Source: Oligoflexales bacterium (GTDB lineage: Bacteria; Bdellovibrionota_B; Oligoflexia; Oligoflexales; Bog-1112). From it: DNA of 55,059 bases. Location of the stretch: NCBI GenBank assembly GCA_017985985.1, contig JAGNWK010000008.1, positions 1 through 55,059 on the forward strand, written 5' to 3'. The notes under the pieces are model-generated. The model was not told the origin of the DNA, did not search any database, and saw only the letters and a program-made list of their open reading frames with translations. Below, piece by piece: positions 8,312 to 17,257 of this stretch. Within the stretch, counting starts at the first letter, position 1. Each line of letters begins with the position of its first letter. The position numbers were made by a program, and so were the translations under genes.

Positions 8312-8635
8312 ATGAAAAAAAACCACTTGCTTTTGATCGTCCTATACCAAGCCATAGCTTGGACCCAGTCTAGCTTTGCCGGTAGCAACGGTCTGGTAAA
8401 ATTTAGAACAGGCGCATTACAGAGAGTTGTTGTTGCTTGTGAAGAGAAACGAGCAGGATTTAATAATGGTCCAGGAGAATCCGAATTCAAAGCAAGGACA
8501 TATAACTTAAGGACAGAAGCAGAGGCATTCGTTAAAAAAAACGATGAGATCGATGTAAGTCCTGATACTTTTATTAACCTTGCGACAATCCAGGGTCACT
8601 ATATTGACGCTCTTACAAGAGCTTGCAAGCTCTAA
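8312..8635 (+). CDS. Small secreted protein of unknown function
   Basis: 107 residues with a clear Sec signal peptide (MKKNHLLLIVLYQAIAWTQS, cleavage probably after SFA near residue 23). The mature part of about 84 residues is charged, contains two Cys (one near residue 50, one close to the C-terminus) that could form a disulfide, and matches no family I know. TAGGAAAA lies upstream of the ATG. No operon partner; the surroundings are transposon debris and inverted repeats. Confidence 0.55.
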   Translation: MKKNHLLLIVLYQAIAWTQSSFAGSNGLVKFRTGALQRVVVACEEKRAGFNNGPGESEFKARTYNLRTEAEAFVKKNDEIDVSPDTFINLATIQGHYIDALTRACKL

Positions 8636-8653
8636 CTCAAGGATAGGTAAACC

Positions 8654-8822
8654 ACTGGTTTGACCGGTTTGACCAGTAAAACTTCCAAGGCTTGGCTCTT
8701 GGATTCAGTGTCTCTTATCGGTGCACCGACATGTGGGAAATGGGCGTATCTCACTCCCACATGAGGTTGTGTTTTGACTGGTTCAACCGGTACTAAACGA
8801 TAGGGTCGTCTGGTTTGACCAG
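8654..8822. repeat. Nested inverted-repeat cluster with TGGTTTGACC motifs
   Basis: The motif TGGTTTGACC or a close variant occurs near 8655, 8664, 8776 and 8811. Bases 8654-8677 form a small palindrome (ACTGGT...ACCAGT) and 8810-8822 another (CTGG...CCAG). On a larger scale 8662-8682 is an imperfect reverse complement of about 8771-8792, and CATGTGGG (8730-8737) pairs with CCCACATG (8756-8763) inside it, so the whole can fold as a nested hairpin of about 130 nt. A 71-codon minus-strand frame covers the element but looks like a by-product of the repeat. It fills the gap between the secreted protein and the DUF4105 gene. Confidence 0.6.
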
Positions 8823-8947
8823 GAAAATAGGTTAAAAAATCTGGCACCTCTTGGGACTGCTCACAACCGTCAAGCTCCCCGCTCTGCGGACGTTATGACT
8901 GATTTTACGCGCCTGGTCTTAAACCAAGCTCGTCATTCTGAGTGAAG

Positions 8948-10204
8948 ATGAATAGATTCATAAAAACAAGAGGGATCGTCAAATTTCTAATTTTAAGTCT
9001 GCTTTTCGAATCGTCCCTAGCCTACTGCTTCTTTGACCCTATCCCTAAAGCACGTGATCTAGAATTTTTCCTGGGAACAGTCGGCCCTGGAACCGATGTA
9101 ACCACACGTTTTGGTCACACGATGCTGATCGTAAAGAACATGAGCACGGGGGAAGAGTACTCGGTGAGTTGGGGGATCTTCGACCCGATGCTCACAAAAC
9201 CAATGTTCTTTTGGCAATTTTTCATGGGGACTTTGCAGCAAAGTGCACAATCATATAGATCTGACTTCATTTTAAAATATTACTCTGAGGATCAGCGATC
9301 TATTCTTCAAAATCAGATTAATTTGAGCCTAGATCAGAAAAAAAAGCTACTCCGCATCGTCCTATCTGATCTCAAACGAGCTCCGACTACTTACAGTTTT
9401 CTTTACAAAAATTGTGCGTCTGCTCTGCGAGATATTATCCACTCTGTCTTGCCACATGTTCTTTCGAGACAAAGTCCGAATAAACAAAATAAACAAGCAA
9501 TTTTATCTATACGCAAACATCTTTTGGAACTCGTCTCGGAATCTTCTTTTTATTCTATTTTTATTGATATTTTAATGAATTCAGAAGTCGATTTAATTGA
9601 CAGTGCTTGGTCTGGAATGTTTCTGCCAGAACGACTGTATAAAGTCCTCCTTCATACAAAACAACTGAGCGCAACAGGGACCGTGCCGACACCTGTTCTT
9701 GGAAGAACTGAGATTTTAGCAAAGGGAAATATAGTCCGCAGCTCGCCTATTAAAGCCTTCCACGCATACTTGTTTCTAGGCTTAGCTTTTATATTGATCT
9801 TGTTTTTCTTGAGGAAACATTATCCGCCCTACTACAAGGGACTTATGATCTTCTTCTCATGCTGCTTTGCTTTCTTCTCAGCTAGCATAGGCCTCTTAAT
9901 GAGCCTCAATTGGGCCTTGTCCTCTTTCACTCTCACACTTCACAATGCCAATCTATGGCTCTTCTGGCCCACAGATTTCTTATTCGTCTTCACCTTCTTT
10001 TTTCGCGGAATGAGCTACCGCTTCTTGACGCTCTATACTCTCGTGCACCTGATTACCCTACTGACCTTCCTAACTCTCTATTCATCATCTTACTTCACTC
10101 AGGAAGTCTCCCGCATAGCGCTGTTTCTTTCCCCGGTAAGCCTGGCTTACTTTGCCTTAATCTTAACAGCTAAGAGGCAATGGCACGGTACTGAGCCAGT
10201 CTAG
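8948..10204 (+). CDS. DUF4105 (Lnb N-terminal-like periplasmic) domain protein with C-terminal membrane region
   Basis: 418 residues. After a signal sequence (KFLILSLLFESSLAYC), residues 35-200 match the DUF4105 domain, with the conserved RFGHTMLIV (His about 57) and YSFLYKNCASALRDII (Cys about 156), a papain/NlpC-like Cys-His arrangement. From about residue 268 there are five to six hydrophobic helices (AYLFLGLAFILILFF to LSPVSLAYFALIL), so the domain is probably periplasmic and anchored to the inner membrane. The family is linked to lipoprotein or cell-wall processing, but its chemistry is poorly defined. The start could also be GTG 8942; no strong ribosome-binding site is visible. Confidence 0.75.
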   Translation: MNRFIKTRGIVKFLILSLLFESSLAYCFFDPIPKARDLEFFLGTVGPGTDVTTRFGHTMLIVKNMSTGEEYSVSWGIFDPMLTKPMFFWQFFMGTLQQSAQSYRSDFILKYYSEDQRSILQNQINLSLDQKKKLLRIVLSDLKRAPTTYSFLYKNCASALRDIIHSVLPHVLSRQSPNKQNKQAILSIRKHLLELVSESSFYSIFIDILMNSEVDLIDSAWSGMFLPERLYKVLLHTKQLSATGTVPTPVLGRTEILAKGNIVRSSPIKAFHAYLFLGLAFILILFFLRKHYPPYYKGLMIFFSCCFAFFSASIGLLMSLNWALSSFTLTLHNANLWLFWPTDFLFVFTFFFRGMSYRFLTLYTLVHLITLLTFLTLYSSSYFTQEVSRIALFLSPVSLAYFALILTAKRQWHGTEPV

Positions 10205-10260
10205 TTGACAAGAACTTGAAGTCAATAGAAGATCATCTATTTTAAGGCTTTATCAATCTA

Positions 10261-10379
10261 GGAACCATCCCACAAGTCGTCTATCTGCGTTATTCCGTCG
10301 CTATGCTGCTTATTTACCAGCAATTAAACTGCGCTGCTCGCACCTCAATGCCTTGCTGTACAACTTGTGGGATGGTTCC
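10261..10379. mobile_element. Miniature inverted-repeat element, copy 1 (TA-flanked)
   Basis: The element begins GGAACCATCCCACAAGT and ends with the exact reverse complement (10363-10379). TA lies directly outside both ends (10259-10260 and 10380-10381), the target-site pattern of IS630/Tc1-type elements. At 119 bp it is too short to encode a transposase. A related copy sits at 13246-13343. The rest of the gap (10205-10528) holds nothing else I recognise. Confidence 0.8.
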
Positions 10380-10528
10380 TACACTGTACTAACCGGATCA
10401 ATGAAACCAATGTCCCGTCTCTTTTTTGAGATTGTTCAGCCTCGCGTTCATCTTCCGGAACCTTGATGCGAGCAATACTGTCGAAACGTCGACACATTCC
10501 TGATCACAAACCTATCTTCAACACTCGT

Positions 10529-10765
10529 ATGAATACCATCAAGTTTTTTTCAAGGACATGCCGGTGGGCTGGTGTCAGAGAGATCCATTTTCATGCTTTG
10601 CGCCACACTTGTCTAACAAATCTTGCTAATGGTTAAGGGATGGACAAACCTTTGCCAATCACACAGGTTCAGAAGATTGCTGGACATGCTGATCTAAAAA
10701 TGACGCAAAGATACGTCCATACTGATGGAATCGAGGGCACAGGTTCAAGTCAGTGGTCAAACTAG
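10529..10765 (+). pseudogene. Tyrosine recombinase (phage-type integrase) C-terminal remnant
   Basis: The frame from ATG 10529 reads CRWAGVREIHFHALRHTCLT, then NLANG, a TAA stop (about 10613), and PITQVQKIAGHADLKMTQRY. This is the C-terminal catalytic part of tyrosine recombinases, with HxLRHT, the GH motif and the nucleophilic Tyr of QRYVH. The N-terminal domain and first catalytic Arg are missing and there is an in-frame stop. After YVHTD the sequence is no longer family-like and runs into the end of the IS4-type remnant on the other strand, so the two were joined by a later event. Confidence 0.8.
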
Positions 10766-11395
10766 ACCCAGGTGAACCATCACCCTTCCTTTCTAAGAAG
10801 CCTCCTAATCGCGCTATCCAAACGCTAGCTTCTTTAAGTGAAGGTATCTTACTTGGGAGTGACTGATGCCTATAAAGTTTTGAATAAAGAACTTTCCACT
10901 CTTCATCGGATAAAATTGTTGTGCATGGACTCTCAGGGTTTTCCCTGCTAAACAGGGTGAGCCAAAATACTCCCCATGCAACGATACTCATAACCGATAG
11001 ATAGCATATTAAACGAGAAGCTGTAGCTAATCTGCACTCCTCTATCTTCATCCCTGATTTTAAAATCTTATGAAAAACCTCGATTCTCCAACGCAGACAA
11101 TACCAACGAATTTTTTCAATTGCTGTTTCAAAAGAATCTATATGCAGGCTTGTAAGCAACATCCATTCTAGTGCTTCCGCCCCATGGGGAGGGTGTCTTT
11201 CAATCACATGAACTGCACGAAGTTTAATATCTGGCGTTTTTCCGTTTTATGCCGTATATGATTACGATGAGGACTAAGACTGAAGGAGCCAAATCGCACT
11301 TCGAGGATAGCCTTCCTTTCCGGTGTTTTATCTTTTTTTGGTACTTTAACTGATATGTCCCCCTGGCTTGGAAAGATTATACTCTCATCAAAGAT
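10760..11395 (-). pseudogene. IS4-family (IS50/Tn5-like) transposase remnant, frameshifted
   Basis: On the minus strand a first piece (VPKKDKTPERKAILEVRFGS) leads into a second frame, starting around 11210, that reads IERHPPHGAEALEWMLLTSL and WYCLRWRIEVFHKILKSGMK, with the YREK-like region of IS4 DDE transposases. It ends near 10768 with ARLGGFLERKGDGSPG, the usual Tn5-type C-terminal motif. The frameshift lies near 11207-11215. The N-terminal domain is not recognisable upstream of 11395. The frame runs on to 10659 only by crossing the integrase remnant. Inactive. Confidence 0.8.
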
Positions 11396-11574
11396 CCGAT
11401 TTGTGATCTCATTATGCTTCAAGCAAAAAAGTGGGCTGTAGAAACTCAATGGAAGCTCGACGCCGATTTGGTCAGCAAAATGAAGAAGCGCGGTTCCGAT
11501 TCGAGATGAAATCCACTCGGAGATGAACCTTGTGGACAACCACTGAAACTAGAAATGCTGGGAGATTAATCAAG

Positions 11575-12111
11575 GTGAACATCATCGTATTTACAGGTTT
11601 GCCAGGGGTCGGTAAAAGCACCTTAGCCGAAGCAGTTGCATCAAAACTATCGTTGCCAATATTTTCCGTTGACCCCATTGAATCTGCAATTTTACAAAGC
11701 GGACTGACACGAAGCTTCGCAACGGGACTAGCAGCTTATTTAGTTGCTGAAACTTTGGCTAGGGAACAGTTAAAGTTGGGGCTTTCTGTTGTCATTGATG
11801 CTGTAAATCCAGTGCAAGAAGCCCGGGATATGTGGCGAAAACTAGCGGAAAAATTCCGTGCTAAACTCCATATCATTGAATGCACGTTGGAGCCCTCAAT
11901 TCACAAACGAAGAATAGAAGAGCGGGTGCGGAGCTTACGCGGAATTCCAGAAATCACCTGGGAGAGAGTCGAGACTGTCCGAGAAGAGTATCTCCATTGG
12001 CAAGAGGAACGACTAGTGTTGGACACTGTAGCTCCCAAACTGCAACTATTGACCAAATCTTTAGATTATATTCTCGGAAGAACTCCGGATGCCGAGTTTG
12101 GTGAAACATGA
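11575..12111 (+). CDS. P-loop kinase (AAA_33/zeta-toxin-like), intact copy
   Basis: 178 residues. It starts with a Walker A loop, VFTGLPGVGKSTLAEAVA, followed by a nucleotide-kinase-like body with conserved Asp (VVIDAVNPVQEARDMW) and a lid-like basic segment (SIHKRRIEERVRSLRG). Such small kinases phosphorylate a small molecule, sometimes an antibiotic, or act as zeta-type toxins; the substrate is not evident. The likely start is GTG 11575, preceded by GGAG at 11561-11564. Bases 11668-12111 are duplicated at 440-883, where the copy is dead. Its stop overlaps an ATG as in the other copy, but here the following gene is lost after six codons. Confidence 0.75.
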   Translation: MNIIVFTGLPGVGKSTLAEAVASKLSLPIFSVDPIESAILQSGLTRSFATGLAAYLVAETLAREQLKLGLSVVIDAVNPVQEARDMWRKLAEKFRAKLHIIECTLEPSIHKRRIEERVRSLRGIPEITWERVETVREEYLHWQEERLVLDTVAPKLQLLTKSLDYILGRTPDAEFGET

Positions 12112-12221
12112 ACGACGGCAAGCATTGAGTTCCTTTGGACTTACAAATCTATCCGAAAGAGTAAGACTCGCAAAAATTGGTATTCGAGCAAACCACTATC
12201 ATGATTTGCAGGAGATAAAGC

Positions 12222-13241
12222 ATGAAACTCAGAACTAATGATAAAGTTGCCATCCTGTCACCATCCTCTACACTTGCAGGCACATTCCCTTGGGTTTTTG
12301 AGCAAGGGTTAGAGAGGCTAAAATCTATTTTTAATCTTGAACCTTTCATCATGCCTAACTGTTTAAATATCCATGCTACACAGCAGGATAGAGCGGATGA
12401 TCTTCATAGTGCATTTCGCGATTCAAGCATCAAAGCAGTGATTTCCTGCATTGGTGGCATAGATCAAATACGCCTGATTTCTTTTTTGAATCCAGATATT
12501 TTTAAAAGCAATCCGAAGTTGTTTTTTGGATACAGCGACAACACCCATCTTTGCAATTTCTTGTACAGCAATGGAGTTCAAAGTGGTTATGGCGGTAGCG
12601 TCATGACACAGCTTGCTATGCAAAAGGAAATGGATGCCGCAACTGTAGCCAATATGAAATGGTCTTTTTTCGAGCAAGGCTTATACGAAATTATTGCTCC
12701 TCCTTATTCAGTTGATGAAGACTTACCGTGGGATGATAAAAATCAACTCAGTAAAAAGAGACCTTCTGAGCTTGGAGAACCCTTTATTTTTGATGGAAAC
12801 GACGATGCTGAAGGTACTTTGTGGGGTGGTTGTCTCGAGTCTCTTTGCGATCTCATGCGTGTAGGGAAGCGAACACCTCATCATGACGATTTCAGTCGAT
12901 TTATTTTATTTTTAGAGACCTCTGAAGAAATCCCAACTCATGAATTTGTGCGACGTTTTATGATAAGTCTCGGTGAAGCCGGTTACCTACAAAGAATCCG
13001 TGGACTTATTTTAGGCCGTCCCAAAACCTGGTTTTTTGATCATAAGATGCAATCACAGCAAAAATCTGAATACAGAAAGCTTCAAGCTAAAACTGTCTTG
13101 GAAATATTTCGTCAATACAACTCGACGGCACCTATGGTAAGCAATGTAAATATCGGACATACTGACCCACAAGCGATTGTTCCCTATGGAGGTAAAGCTC
13201 AAATTAAAACACAAGATAAACGTCTGCTTTTCATTTTTTAA
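12222..13241 (+). CDS. S66-family peptidase (LD-carboxypeptidase / MccF-like)
   Basis: 339 residues, the usual family length. The Ser-Glu-His triad is visible: Ser105 in FFGYSDNT, Glu232 in ILFLET, His313 in NIGHTDPQ, together with the family's WGGCLESL. S66 enzymes cut L,D-tetrapeptides during murein recycling or, in the MccF branch, inactivate microcin C-type aminoacyl-nucleotides. The insert YSVDEDLPWDDKNQ is of the MccF-like type, so self-immunity or antibiotic resistance is possible. CAGGAGATAAAGC supplies a good ribosome-binding site. No signal peptide, so cytoplasmic. A miniature element starts 4 bp after the stop and may act as its terminator. Confidence 0.85.
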   Translation: MKLRTNDKVAILSPSSTLAGTFPWVFEQGLERLKSIFNLEPFIMPNCLNIHATQQDRADDLHSAFRDSSIKAVISCIGGIDQIRLISFLNPDIFKSNPKLFFGYSDNTHLCNFLYSNGVQSGYGGSVMTQLAMQKEMDAATVANMKWSFFEQGLYEIIAPPYSVDEDLPWDDKNQLSKKRPSELGEPFIFDGNDDAEGTLWGGCLESLCDLMRVGKRTPHHDDFSRFILFLETSEEIPTHEFVRRFMISLGEAGYLQRIRGLILGRPKTWFFDHKMQSQQKSEYRKLQAKTVLEIFRQYNSTAPMVSNVNIGHTDPQAIVPYGGKAQIKTQDKRLLFIF

Positions 13242-13245
13242 TTTA

Positions 13246-13343
13246 GAACCATCCCGCAAGTCCTCTAGCTACTTTATTTTCATCGCTGCGCTGCTCATTT
13301 ACCGCTTCTCAACGCCATACTATCCGATTTTTGGGATGGTTCC
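13246..13343. mobile_element. Miniature inverted-repeat element, copy 2 (TA-flanked)
   Basis: 98 bp starting GAACCATCCCGCAAGT and ending TTGGGATGGTTCC, flanked by TA on both sides (13244-13245 and 13344-13345). Ends and internal segments (TCGCTGCGCTGCTCATTTACC) align with copy 1 at 10261-10379, with internal deletions. It lies immediately after the stop of the S66 peptidase. Confidence 0.75.
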
Positions 13344-13516
13344 TAAAGTTCTAGGTCTTGAGTTCATTTAACTACGACACATCGGAACATAGTCATAAAT
13401 ATAATTGCAATGACAAAATGAGTAATACTATGGTTACATATAATTCAGGCTTTATCAGAAGGGCAACTCTGCCTATCTATTAAACAACCTTCGCAGGAGT
13501 CTCGGGAGTAGAAATC

Positions 13517-15040
13517 GTGAATGACTTAAAAAGGATTCATAACAATTTCAAATTGAGAAGACTTGGAATCGACTCTTACAACGAGATAGTCCTCTTTATC
13601 CGTGCTGATTCGAGCTGCTTTCAGTCGGAAGGTTTTGAGAAACGTTCGCGAGTAATTATCAAGCATGCTAACCGCACTGTTGTCGCGACTATCAACGCAA
13701 TAACATCTGATATTCTTCTTGGGGATGAGGCTAGTCTTTCTGAGATTGGTTGGCAAACTTTGCAAGCTCAAGACGGTGACCGGATCGGTCTCTTCCATGC
13801 AGATGTTCCTGAGTCAGGTCAGTACCTCCGCGGAAAAATATTGGGTAAGGCTCTCAGCCGATCGGCATTCGATGCTATTCTGCAAGACATCATTAACGGA
13901 ATGTATTCCGATATCCACCTTGCATCCTTTATTACCTCATGCTCTGGCGATCGTCTTAGTGAGCAGGAAGTGTTCGATCTCACCCAGGCTATGGTCGCTT
14001 CAGGAAAGCGAACCCACTGGCCGAACAATATTGTAGTCGACAAACACTGTATAGGAGGTCTACCCGGGAACCGTACCAGTATAATAGTAATTCCGATTTT
14101 GGCAACGTTCGGGCTTACTATTCCAAAGACTTCCTCCCGAGCAATAACATCTCCTGCGGGAACCGCAGATACTATGGAGGTATTCTGCCCTGTTAACTTA
14201 AGCCTCACAAAAATGCACGAAGTCATAGAGAAAGCAGGGGCCTGCATAGTATGGGGAGGAGGGGAACTTTCCCTAAGTCCTGCAGATGATATACTCATTC
14301 GCATTGAAGAGGTCCTCGACCTTGACAGTGTAGGGCTCATGCTCTCCTCGGTTTTGTCGAAGAAAGTTGCTGCTGGCTCCACGCATGTCCTGATCGATAT
14401 GCCTGTTGGGTCTACAGCTAAGGTGCGAACCTCAGCGGAAGCTGAACGTATTGCTGGTCTCTTCGTTCGAATTGGTGAAAAGATCGGATTAAAGATTCGA
14501 GTCCATATTTCAGATGGTTTGCAACCTGTTGGCAGAGGCATTGGACCAGGTTTAGAAGCTAGAGACGTGCTAGCAATTCTTAAAGGAGAAGAAAACGCTC
14601 CGCAAGACTTACGAGCACGAGCTCTCGACCTCGCAGGTTTGATACTAGAACTTGCAGACCGGATACCAGAAGGTCATGGTCGTTCAGAAGCACAACGAGC
14701 GTTAGATAGTGGTGATGCTCTTAAGAAATTTTATGCAATTTGTGAAGCTCAAGGAGGTCTGCGTTCGTTAGAGACGGCTCGTTTGCAGGAACATATATTA
14801 GCTGACCAAACGGGCACGGTGACAGCAATCCATAATAGAAGGCTTGCTATGGTTGCCAAGCTGTCAGGAGCTCCTCGCGCAAAACTCGCAGGAGTGGACT
14901 TCCTCTGTCCTCTTGGAAGCAAAGTGGAGAAAGGTCAAACTATGTTTGTTGTTCACGCTGAAACAGAAGGTCAACTCCAGTACGCACTCGACTACGTCGC
15001 TCAGCACCCTGACATCATAAATATTACGAGTCTCCTATGA
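13517..15040 (+). CDS. AMP phosphorylase / thymidine phosphorylase family 2 enzyme
   Basis: 507 residues, the long form typical of archaeal AMP phosphorylase rather than E. coli DeoA (about 440). An N-terminal barrel-like domain (residues 1-90) precedes the nucleoside-phosphorylase fold with DKHCIGGLPGNRTS, the family signature SSRAITSPAGTADTMEV and the glycine-rich GACIVWGGGELSLSPADD. The archaeal enzyme phosphorolyses NMPs to ribose-1,5-bisphosphate and base. Start is GTG 13517 with GGGAG at 13504-13508. It overlaps the next gene by four bases (ATGA), so the two are translationally coupled. Whether AMP or a deoxynucleoside is the substrate cannot be decided by eye. Confidence 0.9.
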   Translation: MNDLKRIHNNFKLRRLGIDSYNEIVLFIRADSSCFQSEGFEKRSRVIIKHANRTVVATINAITSDILLGDEASLSEIGWQTLQAQDGDRIGLFHADVPESGQYLRGKILGKALSRSAFDAILQDIINGMYSDIHLASFITSCSGDRLSEQEVFDLTQAMVASGKRTHWPNNIVVDKHCIGGLPGNRTSIIVIPILATFGLTIPKTSSRAITSPAGTADTMEVFCPVNLSLTKMHEVIEKAGACIVWGGGELSLSPADDILIRIEEVLDLDSVGLMLSSVLSKKVAAGSTHVLIDMPVGSTAKVRTSAEAERIAGLFVRIGEKIGLKIRVHISDGLQPVGRGIGPGLEARDVLAILKGEENAPQDLRARALDLAGLILELADRIPEGHGRSEAQRALDSGDALKKFYAICEAQGGLRSLETARLQEHILADQTGTVTAIHNRRLAMVAKLSGAPRAKLAGVDFLCPLGSKVEKGQTMFVVHAETEGQLQYALDYVAQHPDIINITSLL

Positions 15041-15933
15041 CGAAAACCTTACTCATCCCTCTTCCTGGAAATGAAAAATTAGCTGCAAATATTGCTCAAC
15101 TTGGTGGAATGACACTTAGTTCTCTCTCTTGGCGCCGCTTTCCTGACATGGAAAGCTACCTTTGTTTCGATGCAAATGTCAAAGATCATAACTGTGCTCT
15201 TGTTTGTACTTTGGACCGACCTGACGAAAAATTCCTAGCACTATCTTTTCTCAGTTCTCTACTTAAGGATAAAGGCGCTAGAAGGGTAGGGCTCGTAGCC
15301 CCTTATCTTGGATATATGCGTCAGGATAAAGCTTTCAAAAATGGTGAGGCAGTAACGTCCATTTACTTTGCCCAATTACTTTCCCAACAGTTTGACTGGC
15401 TTTTAACCATAGATCCACACTTGCATCGGCACAAGAGTCTAGCAGAGATTTACACCATCCCGGCTCGAGCTCTCCACGCTCACTCTTCTCTCGCTCAGTG
15501 TATTCAAAAGCAAATTACAAAACCTTTTCTTATCGGACCCGACGAAGAGAGCCGGCAGTGGGTTGCCACAGTTGCTGAAGAAATTGGCGCTCCCTTTACT
15601 GTGCTTCGTAAAATCCGTCGTGGAGACAAAGACGTAGAGGTTTCTCTTCCGGATGTGGAAGCTCACCATAACAGAACTCCAGTCCTTCTCGACGACATCG
15701 CTTCATCAGGTAGGACTCTCATAGCTGCGGTCGAGACCCTATCAGGATTGGGCTTAGCTAAACCTGTTGTTGTAGTTATACATCCTGTTTTTGCTGGCAC
15801 AGCTTATAAGGACTTGAGTCATGCAGGTGCTCATAAGATCTTTTCCTGCAATACGATAGAACATATATCCAATAGTATAAATATAGCCCCCCTTCTCATT
15901 GACGGGGGAAGAGCAGAAGGTTTCTGGAATTGA
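15037..15933 (+). CDS. Ribose-phosphate pyrophosphokinase (PRPP synthetase) homologue
   Basis: 298 residues with both Prs halves. The ATP/ribose-phosphate site is represented by APYLGYMRQDKAF (residues 88-100) and DPHLHRH, and the PRPP loop by LLDDIASSGRTL (217-228). It is slightly shorter than housekeeping Prs (about 315) and lacks several of its conserved stretches, so it is probably the divergent paralogue that accompanies long thymidine phosphorylases. It may interconvert ribose-5-phosphate or ribose-1,5-bisphosphate and PRPP, which is inference. It starts inside the stop of the phosphorylase gene (ATGA). The CoA-transferase follows after 64 nt. Confidence 0.85.
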   Translation: MTKTLLIPLPGNEKLAANIAQLGGMTLSSLSWRRFPDMESYLCFDANVKDHNCALVCTLDRPDEKFLALSFLSSLLKDKGARRVGLVAPYLGYMRQDKAFKNGEAVTSIYFAQLLSQQFDWLLTIDPHLHRHKSLAEIYTIPARALHAHSSLAQCIQKQITKPFLIGPDEESRQWVATVAEEIGAPFTVLRKIRRGDKDVEVSLPDVEAHHNRTPVLLDDIASSGRTLIAAVETLSGLGLAKPVVVVIHPVFAGTAYKDLSHAGAHKIFSCNTIEHISNSINIAPLLIDGGRAEGFWN

Positions 15934-15997
15934 TATCACTTGGAGCATAAAAAATCCTCCCTAGGTTTTTAGAGAGTCTCAACTTGGAGCTTGCTTA

Positions 15998-17254
15998 ATG
16001 CTGACAATGGCAAATCACCTATCATCAAATCAAACCATTTTTGTCCATGGAGCTGCTGCAACCCCTATGCGTTTGATCGAGCAGCTTGTAGAACAGGCTG
16101 AATCATTTCACAACGTTCGCATTGTTCAACTCCATACCTTCGGTGAGGCTACTTATGCGGACAAGAAGCTGGGTCAAAATTTTCAAGTCGCAAATCTCTT
16201 CGTGGGAGCCAATATGCGTAAGTATATGCGCCCTGGAGAGGTTGACTTCATTCCTTGTTTTTTGTCAGAGGTACCGCATCTGTTTCGCACGGGTAGAATT
16301 CCGCTCGATGCTGCACTGCTCCACGTATCTCCCCCGGATAAACATGGCTACTGTACACTTGGTACCAGCGTTGACATCGCACTCGCTGCGGCACAAAGCG
16401 CTAGAACGCTTATTGCCCAGGTGAACAAGCAGATGCCGCGTGTTCATGGTGATGGTTTTATTCATATCGATCGCTTCGCAGCTGTAATTGAGGTTGATGA
16501 ACCGATCCCCACACTTCCTGTACACATTCCGAGCCCGGAGGAGACTGCCATCGGAAGATTCTGTGCAGAGATGATACCTGACGGTGCCACTCTGCAGATT
16601 GGTATAGGTGCCATACCAGATGCTGTACTCACTTGCTTGCAAAATCACAAATCCCTCGGCATTCATTCTGAAACATGGTCAGATGGAGTGCTCGACCTTA
16701 TTCTCCGTGGTTGCGTCGACAATAGTCGCAAAAAGATTCACCCCGGTAAGACGGTCTCTGGCTTCGTACAAGGATCACGTCGCCTCTATGACTTCATCCA
16801 CGACAATCCTTCTGTTGTGCAACTCGATATTGCTTACGTGAATAGTGTAGAGAACATTGCGCGCAACCCATATGTGATCGCTATTAACTCAGCGGTTGAA
16901 GTTGACCTTACAGGACAAGTTTGTGCTGACTCGGTAGGGCACCGAATCATCTCCGGAGTGGGAGGGCAAATAGACTTTATTCGCGGCGCCTCCCTCTCGG
17001 AGGGTGGCAAACCTATTATTGCGATGACAAGCCGCACCAGTAAGGGTAAGACCAAAATAGTCCCGACTCTCACTCAAGGTGCCGGAGTCGTCACAACTCG
17101 TGCTCATACCCATTATGTGATTACCGAATACGGTGTTGCTGACATCTATGGCAAAACCCTTAAAGAAAGAAAAGATGCACTTATACGGATTGCTCACCCT
17201 GATGATAGGGAAAATCTTGAAGCGAGTTGGCGCAATCTATTCTGCTATGAATAG
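15998..17254 (+). CDS. Acetyl-CoA hydrolase / 4-hydroxybutyrate CoA-transferase family protein
   Basis: 418 residues, the normal length for the Cat1/4-hydroxybutyrate CoA-transferase family. The CoA-binding loop LQIGIGAIPDAV (about 199-210) and the catalytic Glu225 in GIHSETWSDG are both present, as is the C-terminal ITEYGVADIYGKTLKERKD. The enzyme moves CoA between short acyl groups or hydrolyses acetyl-CoA. ATG 15998 has GGAG about 10 nt upstream; ATG 16007 is an alternative. It lies between the phosphorylase pair and the multicopper oxidase on one strand with short gaps, suggesting one transcript. Confidence 0.9.
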   Translation: MLTMANHLSSNQTIFVHGAAATPMRLIEQLVEQAESFHNVRIVQLHTFGEATYADKKLGQNFQVANLFVGANMRKYMRPGEVDFIPCFLSEVPHLFRTGRIPLDAALLHVSPPDKHGYCTLGTSVDIALAAAQSARTLIAQVNKQMPRVHGDGFIHIDRFAAVIEVDEPIPTLPVHIPSPEETAIGRFCAEMIPDGATLQIGIGAIPDAVLTCLQNHKSLGIHSETWSDGVLDLILRGCVDNSRKKIHPGKTVSGFVQGSRRLYDFIHDNPSVVQLDIAYVNSVENIARNPYVIAINSAVEVDLTGQVCADSVGHRIISGVGGQIDFIRGASLSEGGKPIIAMTSRTSKGKTKIVPTLTQGAGVVTTRAHTHYVITEYGVADIYGKTLKERKDALIRIAHPDDRENLEASWRNLFCYE

Positions 17255-17257
17255 ACT

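Noticed and set aside
8632..8847. 71-codon minus-strand gene
   Set aside because: Its sequence is dictated by the inverted repeats (repeated PVKPV/PVEPVK), with no ribosome-binding site or family match.
13819..14541. 240-codon minus-strand open frame
   Set aside because: It lies entirely inside the phosphorylase gene on the opposite strand and has a composition expected of an antisense shadow.
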